Shown: piece by piece, positions 23,844-32,299 of the stretch
How the letters are laid out: every line of letters starts with the position of its first letter
Numbering within the stretch: the first letter of the stretch is position 1
NCBI GenBank assembly: GCA_017449075.1
Contig: JAFSKG010000007.1
Coordinates: 1-36,502 of the forward strand
Origin: Lachnospiraceae bacterium
GTDB lineage: Bacteria > Bacillota > Clostridia > Lachnospirales > Lachnospiraceae
Direction: 5' to 3'
DNA length: 36,502 bases
Notes under the pieces: model-generated
Seen by the model: only the letters and a program-made list of their open reading frames with translations
What the model was told of the DNA's origin: nothing
The model's database searches: none
Translations under genes and position numbers: made by a program

Positions 23844-24897
23844 ACACTACCCTTCGTTTATTTTTCAATTTTGCTAGATGAATTAATATATCTATACTGC
23901 TCGCAATCTGCTGTCTTATGGCAAGGAGTGGAAGATTTTCTGCCATCAATACCATCGTCTCAAGTCTTGACAACATATCAAAGCAGCTGTTTGCATGACC
24001 GGTTGATAGTGATCCGTCGTGTCCGGTGTTCATAGCCTGTAGCATATCGAGAGCCTCTTTGCCTCTTACTTCTCCCACAACTATCCTATCTGGATTCATA
24101 CGAAGAGCAGCCTTTATAAGCATCTGCATAGTTATCTCGCCCTCTCCTTCCACATTTTTATCTCTCGTCTCAAGCGACACAAGATTTTCTACATGAGAAA
24201 TGTTTAACTCTGCACTATCTTCTATAGTTATAACTCTATCATCCTTTGGTATGAACTCGGAAAGCGCATTTAAAAATGTTGTTTTACCCGAGCCAGTTCC
24301 CCCAGAGATAAAAATGTTATACCCACTTTTTACCAGGCTCTTTAAAAAATCTGCAGCTTCCAAATTTATAGAACCATATTCTATAAGTTTCTTCATAGTA
24401 ATTCTTTCAGGAAACTTTCTTATCGTAACTGTTGCACCTTTTATTGCAATAGGTGGAAGCACTATATGAACTCTTGATCCATCAAAAAGCCTTGCATCTA
24501 CAATTGGATTTGAGACATTTACTATTCTATTAATTTTTCCAACTATTTGTTGGATGATATTTTCTAATTGCTCTTTTGACTCAAAACTCTTATCCCATCT
24601 TTGATATTTACCATTCCTATCTATAAATATCTCGTCATAGGAATTGATCATAATCTCGTTGACATTTTTATCATCCAAAAGTTCAGTCAGTATGTCATAA
24701 TTCTTAAGGCTATCGTAGATGCTTTTCCTGAGCATAAGTTTCTCTTTTAGTTTAAGCGGTACATCTCTTCTCTCTAAGTCTTCAATCTTGTTGTCAATTA
24801 CATTTAAGATTTCCTTATCATCAAGGCTTACACTGTCAGATAACTCATCAATAAGTTGCCTCTTTATATCATTTTTATAATCTTCATTAATCATCAT
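23722..24897 (-). CDS. cpaF: CpaF/TadA-type secretion ATPase
   Basis: A 391-residue hexameric type II/IV secretion ATPase that powers Tad pilus assembly. An N-terminal helical domain (1-90) is followed by the core: Walker A ISGGTGSGKTTF (about 199-206), Asp box DDRVITIEDSAEL, Walker B RMNPDRIVVGEVRG, His box TGHDGSLSTGHANSC. The PxVDxRLFDGSRVHIVLPPI block upstream is typical of CpaF. All catalytic motifs are intact. The length is a little short for the family (usually 400-480). The start overlaps the TadZ-like gene's end by 11 bases; the 3' end overlaps tadB by 122 bases. Confidence 0.95.
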   Translation of the reverse strand: MMINEDYKNDIKRQLIDELSDSVSLDDKEILNVIDNKIEDLERRDVPLKLKEKLMLRKSIYDSLKNYDILTELLDDKNVNEIMINSYDEIFIDRNGKYQRWDKSFESKEQLENIIQQIVGKINRIVNVSNPIVDARLFDGSRVHIVLPPIAIKGATVTIRKFPERITMKKLIEYGSINLEAADFLKSLVKSGYNIFISGGTGSGKTTFLNALSEFIPKDDRVITIEDSAELNISHVENLVSLETRDKNVEGEGEITMQMLIKAALRMNPDRIVVGEVRGKEALDMLQAMNTGHDGSLSTGHANSCFDMLSRLETMVLMAENLPLLAIRQQIASSIDILIHLAKLKNKRRVVYEISELLSLDNEKYQTNKLYEFDGRSLVKCGALKNQRKLD

Positions 24898-25816
24898 TTT
24901 TTTCTAAAAAACACTGCTTGCAAAAAGCTGCAAGATATGCCTTATCAAGTTTTGCAAGGTCAAATACTGTAATCTTTTTCAAATCCAATTGATTTTCATT
25001 CTTTAAATATGCTTTTAACTTATCTATTTTAGAGGCGTCCTTATCTCTCATCACAACGACAGCATCTGCATCATTTAATATGTATTGGCATTTCACATAC
25101 GAAGTATCAGCATTTATAAATATAAAATCATAACCTAATTTTGTTATCTCGTTTACAATGTTCGCGATATCTATATTGGTCACAACATTGAAATCTTCCG
25201 GATATGTTACCGACTTGATTATCTCCTGATCTTTTTCGGTCACTATTTCACGCCTCAGTTTTTCTTCATTCAGTGTATTTTCCTTATAGTCATATATAAT
25301 ATTTGAAAGTCCCACACTTCCTTTGTAATTCTCAAATTCATCCAAATCAATTATCAATACTCTCTTCTTTTTTGATATGACTTTTGAAATTCTTTTTACT
25401 ATCTCTAATTTATTTTTTATATATGTTGGAGAATAATATAAAAATAGTTTACATGCTTCATTGGCTTTACATTTACTCTTTGCATTCTTTTTATCTATGT
25501 CTTTGTCTATCACTTCTAAAACATTTTTTACATTTTGAAGTTTATAAATATAATTTCTCTTGCCCTCTTGCCTTGTTTTTTTGTCCTTCTCATTAAGTAA
25601 ATATATGGATTTTGTCCTTATGTCATCAAGATTATCCGCAAGTGATTCTGATGCGACAAGTCCTTCAACCTGATTCTCATCCGCATACTTCTTCATTTGC
25701 TTCAAACTTGAAAATGTCAAAAAATTATATTTTTTCCCAAGTAACTTATTTGCCTGATTACAAAATTTCTTACTATATACTGGATCTTCATCCATGACCA
25801 TTAGTATTTCTTTCAT
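24887..25816 (-). CDS. TadZ/CpaE-like protein with lost Walker A
   Basis: A 309-residue protein in the TadZ/CpaE position. The N-terminal 110 residues look like a divergent response-receiver (EILMVMDEDPVYSKKFC...). The rest has the outline of a MinD/ParA ATPase: KLFLYYSPTYIKNKLEIVKR where family members have a Walker A, VLIIDLDEFENYKG, GYDFIFINADTS in the Walker B region, and ADAVVVMRD. The expected GKGGxGKT is gone, replaced by SPTYIKNK, so ATP binding is probably lost. TadZ-type proteins position the pilus machine at the membrane; a scaffold role would not need ATP. The ATG at 25814-25816 has GGGAG upstream and overlaps the preceding stop by four bases (ATGA). Confidence 0.72.
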   Translation of the reverse strand: MKEILMVMDEDPVYSKKFCNQANKLLGKKYNFLTFSSLKQMKKYADENQVEGLVASESLADNLDDIRTKSIYLLNEKDKKTRQEGKRNYIYKLQNVKNVLEVIDKDIDKKNAKSKCKANEACKLFLYYSPTYIKNKLEIVKRISKVISKKKRVLIIDLDEFENYKGSVGLSNIIYDYKENTLNEEKLRREIVTEKDQEIIKSVTYPEDFNVVTNIDIANIVNEITKLGYDFIFINADTSYVKCQYILNDADAVVVMRDKDASKIDKLKAYLKNENQLDLKKITVFDLAKLDKAYLAAFCKQCFLEKNDD

Positions 25817-26220
25817 ATCATCTCTCCCAATCTTAGTAATAAAAATGTGATATATCCAAAGAATGTTGTGAATGCTATTGGCACCATTTTGATTCCACTT
25901 GCCAAAGGAATTAAGCTTATCAACATTGTTATAAAACAAATGTACAGTGAATCTATTGGGTCTATGATTAGCATCATGGTGGCATACAGTTTAAAGTCCC
26001 CAGCTGAACTTCTTACTATGCGCCGTAACGGATAAAAGATGCCAACCACCAATAAAGACATTGTTATTGAAAACGGACTGATGTGTGTGGCACTAAAGCT
26101 AAGATTTACTATATGTGTACCAATCCACCCCAATAATATTGCATTTGGTATCAAACCTGTCTTTAAGTCAAAAAATCCGAGAATAGCAAGTGTGATCAAG
26201 TTGCAGCGGAAACCTATCAT
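25813..26220 (-). CDS. Prepilin peptidase, A24 family (first of two)
   Basis: A 135-residue integral membrane protease at the head of the Tad operon. The first catalytic Asp is in LGFFDLKTGLIPN and the second in RSSAGDFKLYA (the GxGD motif written SAGD). About five hydrophobic segments are seen and there is no methyltransferase domain. The start is ATG 26218-26220 or the adjacent ATG 26221-26223; AGGAGG stands just ahead, and the second codon has the better spacing. An in-frame extension to 26367 has no ribosome site and lacks sense as protein. The stop overlaps the start of the TadZ-like gene. It should mature Flp and the pseudopilins together with, or in place of, the peptidase at 17920. 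Confidence 0.85.
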   Translation of the reverse strand: MIGFRCNLITLAILGFFDLKTGLIPNAILLGWIGTHIVNLSFSATHISPFSITMSLLVVGIFYPLRRIVRSSAGDFKLYATMMLIIDPIDSLYICFITMLISLIPLASGIKMVPIAFTTFFGYITFLLLRLGEMI

Positions 26221-26223
26221 CAT

Positions 26224-26564
26224 GTACCTCCTAATTAATGGTTTTCTTAAAAACAAATTCCATAAATAATTATTGTTATAATTCCCATCATTTAGACACA
26301 TCACATTTTGTGAAATAATAATCGGATTTAATGCATAAAAATAGATATTATATAATGTTATGACCACAATATAGACAACTCTTTTGCACTTTTTCCTTGT
26401 ATATTCAACATTATTTTTTTAATAACAAAATGCTTTTACCCATAGGATTATAATTATAATTTGCCTTTTTAATTGATATATTGCTATTTTTTTAGTATTA
26501 TAATGTAGGGGCGAATGCTTTAATCGTAGGGGCGAATGCTTGCAAAGCCCGATAGGAGGTTTTT
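26224..26564. promoter_or_regulatory. Divergent intergenic region between tad operon and transporter
   Basis: About 340 bases without a gene. A TATAAT box on the minus strand at 26347-26352 could start the tad operon, leaving a leader of about 120 bases, but no good -35 is at normal spacing. On the plus strand TATAAT at 26499-26504 lies just before the GC-rich repeat units in the transporter leader. The rest is very AT-rich, with no hairpin I would call. Confidence 0.4.
26505..26550 (+). repeat. GC-rich dispersed repeat, two units, in the transporter leader
   Basis: GTAGGGGCGAATGCTT occurs at 26505-26520 and again at 26526-26541, where it extends to a 25-base unit ending GCAAAGCCC (26550). 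The longer unit can pair GGGC with GCCC. A 24/25 identical copy lies after the dikinase gene at 30891-30915. Similar 'GTAGGGGCG' repeats are common between genes in many bacteria, from memory. Confidence 0.75.
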
Positions 26565-27956
26565 ATGTCAGAAAAAAATAATTTAACTCACTCTAATAAT
26601 AGAAGTAGTTTTACTAGCAAAATCGGATTTGTCCTTGCAGCCGCAGGTTCAGCTGTAGGACTTGGAAATCTTTGGAGATTTCCATATTGCGCTGCCAAAT
26701 ATGGCGGTGGAATGTTTTTACTTCTATATATAGTTCTAGCAGTAACTTTTGGATTTTCACTTATGGTTGCAGAAATTGCAATTGGAAGAAAGACAAGACT
26801 TAGTGCTATCGGTGCATTTGATAAACTTAAAGCTGAGTACTCATTCGTAGGTGTTCTTGCATCACTCGTTCCAATTATAATCACACCTTACTACTGCGTA
26901 ATAGGTGGTTGGGTTTTAAAATTCTTGTGGTCTTACATCACTATGCCAGCAAATCAAGTTGCAGCAACAAATACTGCTGGATTAACTTTATTTGAACAGC
27001 TAATCACATCACCAACTGAACCAATAGTTTGGTTTTTATTATTTTTAGGTGTAACTATACTTGTCATCGCAATTGGAGTAGAAAAAGGAATAGAGAACTC
27101 AAGTAAAATTCTTATGCCTATACTTGTAGTTCTTATCGCAATAGTTGCTATCTATAGTTGTACTCTTCCTGGTGCAGTTGATGGAATTAAATATTATTTA
27201 AAACCAAATATGAAAGACCTTTCAGTTAAAACAGTTCTCTCAGCAATGACTCAACTCTTCTATTCTTTGTCACTTGCTATGGGAATAATGATTACATATG
27301 GTTCGTACATGAAAAAGGATATTAATATAGAAACATCTGTATGGCAGATAGAAATATTTGATACTGTAATTGCATTTTTAGCAGGGCTTGCAATTATCCC
27401 TGCAGTATTTGCCTGTGGCTCACCAGAAAATCTAAAAGCTGGTCCAAGCCTTATGTTTATAATTCTTCCTCAACTTTTTGCCACAATGAAAGCAGGAAGA
27501 CTTGTAGCAATCATATTTTTCTTCCTTGTATTTTTCGCAGCACTCACATCATCTATTTCGCTTTACGAAACTTGCGTATCTATAATTCAAGATAAATTTA
27601 AACAAAAAAGAACACCTTCTATAGTGTTCACTTTTTTCATATGCATCATAATTGGTCTTTTAGCATCACTTGGTTATGGACCACTCGCTATGATTACTTT
27701 CCTCGGAATGCAGTTCCTAGATTTATTTGACTTCTTGTCAAACTCAGTACTTATGCCTATAGTTGCATTCTTTACTTGTATATTTGTAGGCTATGTTATA
27801 AAACCTAAGGCTGTCATAGACGAGGTTGAGACAAACGGGGTGAAATTTAAACTTAAAAAGCTATTTACAATAGTAATAAAGTATGTGGCGCCTATATTGA
27901 TTGTTATTATACTTGTGGCATCAATACTGCAAGCATTTGGCAAAATCAGTATGTAA
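26565..27956 (+). CDS. Sodium-dependent transporter, NSS (SNF) family
   Basis: A 463-residue membrane protein with eleven or twelve hydrophobic segments. Helix 1 carries the family signature SKIGFVLAAAGSAVGLGNLW, RFPY, with the unwound Gly and Asn-Leu-Trp-Arg-Phe residues that bind Na+ and substrate; the second half has LFYSLSLAMGIMITYGSYM and SLYETCVSI. It resembles bacterial MhsT/TnaT-type symporters that bring in hydrophobic or aromatic amino acids with Na+. The exact substrate cannot be read. AGGAGG lies just upstream of the ATG. Two GC-rich repeat units occupy the leader. No terminator was found before the dikinase gene, but a -10 box lies at 28014-28019 (TATAAT) with a weak ATAACA about 18 bases upstream. 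Confidence 0.93.
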   Translation: MSEKNNLTHSNNRSSFTSKIGFVLAAAGSAVGLGNLWRFPYCAAKYGGGMFLLLYIVLAVTFGFSLMVAEIAIGRKTRLSAIGAFDKLKAEYSFVGVLASLVPIIITPYYCVIGGWVLKFLWSYITMPANQVAATNTAGLTLFEQLITSPTEPIVWFLLFLGVTILVIAIGVEKGIENSSKILMPILVVLIAIVAIYSCTLPGAVDGIKYYLKPNMKDLSVKTVLSAMTQLFYSLSLAMGIMITYGSYMKKDINIETSVWQIEIFDTVIAFLAGLAIIPAVFACGSPENLKAGPSLMFIILPQLFATMKAGRLVAIIFFFLVFFAALTSSISLYETCVSIIQDKFKQKRTPSIVFTFFICIIIGLLASLGYGPLAMITFLGMQFLDLFDFLSNSVLMPIVAFFTCIFVGYVIKPKAVIDEVETNGVKFKLKKLFTIVIKYVAPILIVIILVASILQAFGKISM

Positions 27957-28078
27957 CTCGCGATAATATGGGGTAATTTCAATATTTTTATAACATTTTT
28001 TTATCAACTATGATATAATACATATGCGTTAATCATTTACAAATTATCAATAATAAACAACAAATATTAGGAGGGAAT

Positions 28079-30889
28079 ATGGCAAGAAAATGGGTTTACA
28101 AATTTAAAGAAGGAAATGCGTCTATGAGAAATCTCTTAGGCGGCAAGGGTGCAAACCTCGCTGAGATGTCAAGACTTGGACTTCCAGTGCCACAAGGTTT
28201 CACTATCACTACTGAGGCTTGTACTCAATATTATGAGGACAAGAAAACTATCAACAAAGAAATCATGGGTCAAATAATGCAAAACGTTAAAGACCTTGAG
28301 AAACTTTCAGGAAAGAAATTCGGAGACAAAACTAATCCACTTTTAGTCTCTGTTAGATCTGGTGCAAGAGCATCTATGCCAGGCATGATGGATACTATTT
28401 TAAATCTTGGATTAAACGAGACTGTTACAGAAACTCTCGCAAAGAAATCTGGAAATCCAAGATGGGCATGGGACTGCTACAGAAGATTCATTCAAATGTT
28501 CTCTGATGTAGTTATGGAAGTTGGAAAGAAACATTTTGAAGAATTGATTGACAAAATGAAAAATAAAAAAGGTGTTAAGCAAGATGTTGACTTAACTGCT
28601 GATGATTTAAAAGAATTAGTAAAACTTTTCAAAGGCGAATATAAAAAAGCAATCGGAAAAGATTTTCCAGATGACCCAACAGTTCAATTAAACGAAGCAA
28701 TCAAAGCCGTATTCCGTTCATGGGATAACCCAAGAGCAAATGTCTATCGTAGAGACAACGACATTCCTTATAGCTGGGGAACTGCTGTAAACGTACAAAT
28801 GATGGCATTTGGTAATATGGGAAATACATCAGGAACAGGTGTTGCATTTACAAGAAACCCAGCAACTGGTGAAAAGAAACTTATGGGTGAGTTCTTACTA
28901 AATGCTCAAGGTGAAGACGTCGTAGCAGGAATTAGAACTCCACAACCTATCGCTGAGCTTGAGAAAATAATGCCTGAAGTTTATAAACAATTTACAAAAA
29001 TTTGCAACATTCTTGAAAAAAATTATAGAGACATGCAAGACATGGAGTTCACTATTGAGGATAAACATCTCTACATGCTCCAAACTCGTAATGGTAAGAG
29101 AACTGCAAGAGCTGCACTTAAGATTGCTTGCGACTTAGTATCAGAGGGAATGAGAACTGAGAAAGAAGCTGTAGCAATGATAGACCCAAGAAATCTTGAC
29201 ACTCTTCTTCACCCAACATTTGATGCTGCTGCAGTTAAGAAAAATCCTCCTATAGGAAAGGCACTTGCTGCAAGCCCTGGTGCTGCTGCTGGTCAGATAG
29301 TATTTACAGCTGAAGATGCAAAAAAATGGGCAGGTCAAGGAAAGAAAGTTGTACTTGTTCGTCTTGAGACAAGTCCTGAAGACATAGAAGGTATGAAGGC
29401 CGCTCAAGGTATCCTCACTGTTCGCGGTGGTATGACATCTCACGCTGCAGTTGTTGCCCGTGGTATGGGTAAATGCTGTGTATCTGGATGTTCTGATATA
29501 GTTATGAATGAGGCAAAGAAAGAATTCAAACTTGGCGGAAAAACTTTCCACGAAGGTGACTTACTTTCTATAGATGGTTCAAACGGATGCATTTATGATG
29601 GAAAACTTCCTACTCAAGATGCTTCTATCGCAGGTGAATTCGGAAAGATAATGAAGTGGGCCGACAAGTATCGTAGACTCATTGTAAGAACAAATGCTGA
29701 CACTCCAAGAGATGCTAAGAAGGCAAGAGAACTTGGTGCTGAAGGTATCGGTCTTTGCAGAACTGAGCATATGTTCTTTGAAGGAAATAGAATTGATGCA
29801 TTTAGAGAAATGATTTGTGCAGATACTGTTGAAGGTAGAGAAAAAGCTCTCGCTAAGATAGAGCCTATGCAACAAGGAGACTTTGAAGAACTCTATGAAG
29901 CACTTGAAGGTTATCCAGTTAATATAAGATTCCTTGACCCACCTCTTCACGAGTTCGTACCAAAAGAGAAAGCTGACATAGAAAAACTCGCAAAGAGCAC
30001 TGGAAAGACAGTTGATCAAATTAATGCAATCATTGATGGTCTTAAAGAGTTTAACCCTATGATGGGTCATAGAGGCTGCCGTCTTGCTGTTACTTATCCT
30101 GAAATCGCTGCTATGCAAACTCGTGCAGTTATAAAGGCAGCTATAAATGTAGCTAAGAAACATCCAAATTGGAAACTCGTTCCTGAAATAATGATTCCAC
30201 TTGTTGGAGAGATCAAAGAGCTTAAATATGTTAAGAATATAGTTGTAGAAACTGCTGATGAGTTAATCAAGAAAGCTAAGTCAAATCTTAAATATAAAGT
30301 TGGAACTATGATAGAGATTCCACGTGCTGCTCTTACAGCTGACGAGATTGCTAAAGAAGCTGCATTCTTCAGTTTCGGAACAAATGACTTAACTCAAATG
30401 ACATTTGGATTCTCTCGTGATGATGCTGGCAAGTTCCTTGATGCATATTACGATAAGAAGATTTTCGAAAATGATCCATTTGCAAAACTTGACCAAGTTG
30501 GTGTTGGATCTCTTATGAAGATGGCTGCAGAAAAAGGTAAGTCAGTTAATAAAGATTTACACCTTGGTATCTGCGGAGAGCACGGCGGTGACCCATCATC
30601 TGTAGAGTTCTGCCACAAGATTGGTCTTGACTATGTATCTTGCTCACCATTCAGAGTTCCTATAGCAAGACTTGCTGCTGCTCAAGCAGCTATCGCAGAG
30701 GAAGGTACTTTAAAAGGACAAGTTAAGAAGGCTGTTGCTAAGGCTGAGAAAAAAGCTAAGAAGGTAGTTAAGAAGGCTGCTAAGAAAGCTAAGACAAGTG
30801 CTAAAAAAGTAGTTAAGAATGCTAAGGCAAGCGCTGCTAAAGCAAAGAAAGCAATCAAAAAGGCTGTTAAGAAGGCTAAGAAGAAATAA
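28079..30889 (+). CDS. ppdK: Pyruvate, phosphate dikinase with histone H1-like C-terminal tail
   Basis: This is a 936-residue enzyme interconverting pyruvate, ATP and phosphate with PEP, AMP and pyrophosphate; in anaerobes it often works in the glycolytic direction. Domains are an ATP-grasp domain (1-340, with SVRSGARASMPGMMDTILNLG), the swivelling phosphohistidine domain (GGMTSHAAVVARGMGKCCVSG, His 455), and the PEP/pyruvate-binding TIM barrel ending GICGEHGGDPSSVEF (Cys 832) and SPFRVPIARLAAAQ. Normal family length is about 875-880. The last 56 residues are extra: about 26 Lys and 16 Ala with only one acidic residue (for example KKAKKVVKKAAKKAK). AGGAGG precedes the ATG. GC-rich codon choice and a strong terminator suggest high expression. 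The stop is genuine; no frameshift is needed to explain the tail. Confidence 0.96.
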   Translation: MARKWVYKFKEGNASMRNLLGGKGANLAEMSRLGLPVPQGFTITTEACTQYYEDKKTINKEIMGQIMQNVKDLEKLSGKKFGDKTNPLLVSVRSGARASMPGMMDTILNLGLNETVTETLAKKSGNPRWAWDCYRRFIQMFSDVVMEVGKKHFEELIDKMKNKKGVKQDVDLTADDLKELVKLFKGEYKKAIGKDFPDDPTVQLNEAIKAVFRSWDNPRANVYRRDNDIPYSWGTAVNVQMMAFGNMGNTSGTGVAFTRNPATGEKKLMGEFLLNAQGEDVVAGIRTPQPIAELEKIMPEVYKQFTKICNILEKNYRDMQDMEFTIEDKHLYMLQTRNGKRTARAALKIACDLVSEGMRTEKEAVAMIDPRNLDTLLHPTFDAAAVKKNPPIGKALAASPGAAAGQIVFTAEDAKKWAGQGKKVVLVRLETSPEDIEGMKAAQGILTVRGGMTSHAAVVARGMGKCCVSGCSDIVMNEAKKEFKLGGKTFHEGDLLSIDGSNGCIYDGKLPTQDASIAGEFGKIMKWADKYRRLIVRTNADTPRDAKKARELGAEGIGLCRTEHMFFEGNRIDAFREMICADTVEGREKALAKIEPMQQGDFEELYEALEGYPVNIRFLDPPLHEFVPKEKADIEKLAKSTGKTVDQINAIIDGLKEFNPMMGHRGCRLAVTYPEIAAMQTRAVIKAAINVAKKHPNWKLVPEIMIPLVGEIKELKYVKNIVVETADELIKKAKSNLKYKVGTMIEIPRAALTADEIAKEAAFFSFGTNDLTQMTFGFSRDDAGKFLDAYYDKKIFENDPFAKLDQVGVGSLMKMAAEKGKSVNKDLHLGICGEHGGDPSSVEFCHKIGLDYVSCSPFRVPIARLAAAQAAIAEEGTLKGQVKKAVAKAEKKAKKVVKKAAKKAKTSAKKVVKNAKASAAKAKKAIKKAVKKAKKK

Positions 30890-30890
30890 T

Positions 30891-30915
30891 GTAGGGGCGA
30901 ATGCTTGCAGAGCCC
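30891..30915 (+). repeat. GC-rich dispersed repeat, third unit
   Basis: A 25-base unit beginning GTAGGGGCGAATGCTTGC, differing at one base from the copy at 26526-26550. It lies one base after the dikinase stop codon and before the terminator. Confidence 0.75.
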
Positions 30916-30925
30916 AAACAAATAT

Positions 30926-30954
30926 AAAAAGGAGTGATTTCTCACTCCTTTTTT
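30926..30954 (+). terminator. Intrinsic terminator of ppdK
   Basis: AAAAAGGAGTGA (30926-30937), loop TTTC, TCACTCCTTTTTT: a perfect 12-bp stem followed by a T-rich run. Confidence 0.9.
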
Positions 30955-30985
30955 ATTTATCCGTAACGACGTTAGGTTATTTATA

Positions 30986-31552
30986 TTAAATACCTAACTC
31001 CTTTATTTTTTTGTTTAACTCTTCTTTACTGATATTTAATTTGTTTAGTACAACCTCTTCACTAATCAATCCTTCTCGTAGCAAATTCACATATGCTTTT
31101 ATTTCTCCTTCTTCTCTTAGCCCTTCTATGGCTCTCTCTACTTCCACCGGCATAATTTTTTCCTCCTTCATCCTGGTAATTGTTTTGAAATTATTGTTGA
31201 CATAGTCTGTTGTTGATAATACTTTCATTACTTCTGCTATACTTGACTTGTCATCTACTTCGGCATTGATGTAAATCTCATGGTAGCCATTATTGAGATA
31301 TGACTGTGTTTCAGCTATTTGTCTTTCTACATGATAGATCGTCCTACCTAATCCTATAAAATCTCTTAAGGTTAGATAAATCATATAAAGGTCTGGCAGT
31401 TCTGAAAAATTTTGGTTCGGTGATAAGTTCTTGACATCAATCATCGATCCATAATACCTAACTCTTCTTTGTTGGTCATGCTTTTCTCCGTAAGTATTAT
31501 TTTCCACCTCATTTATCGCATTAAAACAAGCCAAATAACTTATTTTTCTCAT
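30986..31552 (-). pseudogene. Rpn-family (PD-(D/E)XK) nuclease/transposase, 3' fragment
   Basis: The frame encodes the C-terminal part of an Rpn/YhgA-type recombination-promoting nuclease: RRVRYYGSMIDVKNL, SELPDLYMIYLTLRDF, then NGYHEIYINAE and a helical tail (EEGEIKAYVNLLREGLISEE). The catalytic N-terminal part (first 80-100 residues) is absent. The visible ATG (31550-31552) lies inside the 3' end of the heavy-metal-binding gene and has no ribosome site; the homologous part begins only around VENNTYGEKHD (near 31515). I read this as a truncated remnant, not a working gene. Many Clostridia carry such fragments in multiple copies. Confidence 0.65.
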
Positions 31553-31775
31553 ATGGCTCTATCTTTCCATCTATATATTTATAACCAGTCTTATCAATTG
31601 CATCCTTAATAACTGATAGGTCAATTTCCTTATCAATAATAAAACTCGCCTCTCTTTTTGTATGAGATGCTCTTACTCCCTTTGCCTCACTATATGTTTT
31701 CCTTATAGCATCAGCAATATGAGACTCACACATAGGGCATGCCATACCATCAATTTTTAATGTTACTTTATTCAT
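31521..31775 (-). CDS. Heavy-metal-associated (HMA) domain protein
   Basis: An 84-residue single-domain protein with the ferredoxin-like HMA fold. The metal site is GMACPMCESHI (CxxC, residues 13-16) and the end is the typical IEPYEKNKLFGLF. It resembles CopZ-like metal chaperones, though the longer linker (TYSEAKGVRASHTKREASF) is characteristic of a Firmicutes subgroup with unknown metal. It follows csaA by 17 bases with AGGAT upstream of the ATG, so the two form an operon. The 3' end overlaps the spurious start of the Rpn fragment. Confidence 0.88.
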   Translation of the reverse strand: MNKVTLKIDGMACPMCESHIADAIRKTYSEAKGVRASHTKREASFIIDKEIDLSVIKDAIDKTGYKYIDGKIEPYEKNKLFGLF

Positions 31776-31792
31776 AAATCACTATCCTTTAT

Positions 31793-32119
31793 TTAAAAAA
31801 CTCTATCACCATTTTTTACTTTTTCACTTGGCATAAGCAAAACAACTCCCTGTTCAGATTCAGTTCCAAGTATTCTAACTTCACTTGTAATATCACCAAT
31901 ATGAATAGATGTCAAATTAGTACAACAAATAACTTGTTTTCCTATTAATTGCTCAGGTTCATATAACATCGTTATTTGTGCTGATGATTTTTTAATTCCA
32001 AAATTACCAAAATCAATAATTAATGCATATGCTGGCTTTCTTGCCTTTTTGTTTATTTTACAATCAATAATAGTTCCAGCTCGCATTTCAATTTTATCAA
32101 AATCTTCAATACTAATCAC
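31793..32119 (-). CDS. csaA: tRNA-binding domain protein CsaA
   Basis: A 108-residue protein with the OB-fold tRNA-binding domain of CsaA: DFDKIEMRAGTIIDCKI, RKPAYALIIDFG, GIKKSSAQITMLY, LIGKQVICCTNL, with the typical close EKVKNGDRVF. CsaA dimers bind tRNA and have export-chaperone activity in Bacillus. The length matches the family. The start is a GTG (32117-32119) with AGGAG seven bases upstream; no ATG is available upstream. It heads a two-gene operon with the HMA protein. Confidence 0.92.
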   Translation of the reverse strand: MISIEDFDKIEMRAGTIIDCKINKKARKPAYALIIDFGNFGIKKSSAQITMLYEPEQLIGKQVICCTNLTSIHIGDITSEVRILGTESEQGVVLLMPSEKVKNGDRVF

Positions 32120-32263
32120 CTATAATCTCCTTTCATTCAAATTTTATATAATATTTGTCGCATAAGAAAACAAAACACCCTACTTATCAGACATCACAAA
32201 ATAAGTCCACAAAGGGCTTTTAACTATTAAATTATACCATAAATGCCGTTTTAAAGACACAAA

Positions 32264-32299
32264 AAAGAGAGATTTATTTTTTAATTTTTATCTCTCTTT
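32264..32299 (-). terminator. Intrinsic terminator left over after the recombinase relic
   Basis: On the minus strand AAAGAGAGAT (32290-32299) pairs with ATCTCTCTTT (32264-32273) around a 16-base AT-rich loop, followed by T residues. It overlaps the stop of the recombinase relic by two bases, so it is the original terminator of that gene. Confidence 0.6.

Noticed and set aside
26221-26367. In-frame N-terminal extension of the first prepilin peptidase
   Set aside because: The AGGAGG lies just before 26223; the extension has no ribosome site and would include the likely leader and promoter region.
28898-30163. Several long open frames antisense to ppdK
   Set aside because: They are shadows of a highly biased coding sequence, have no ribosome sites and give Cys/Ser-rich nonsense proteins.
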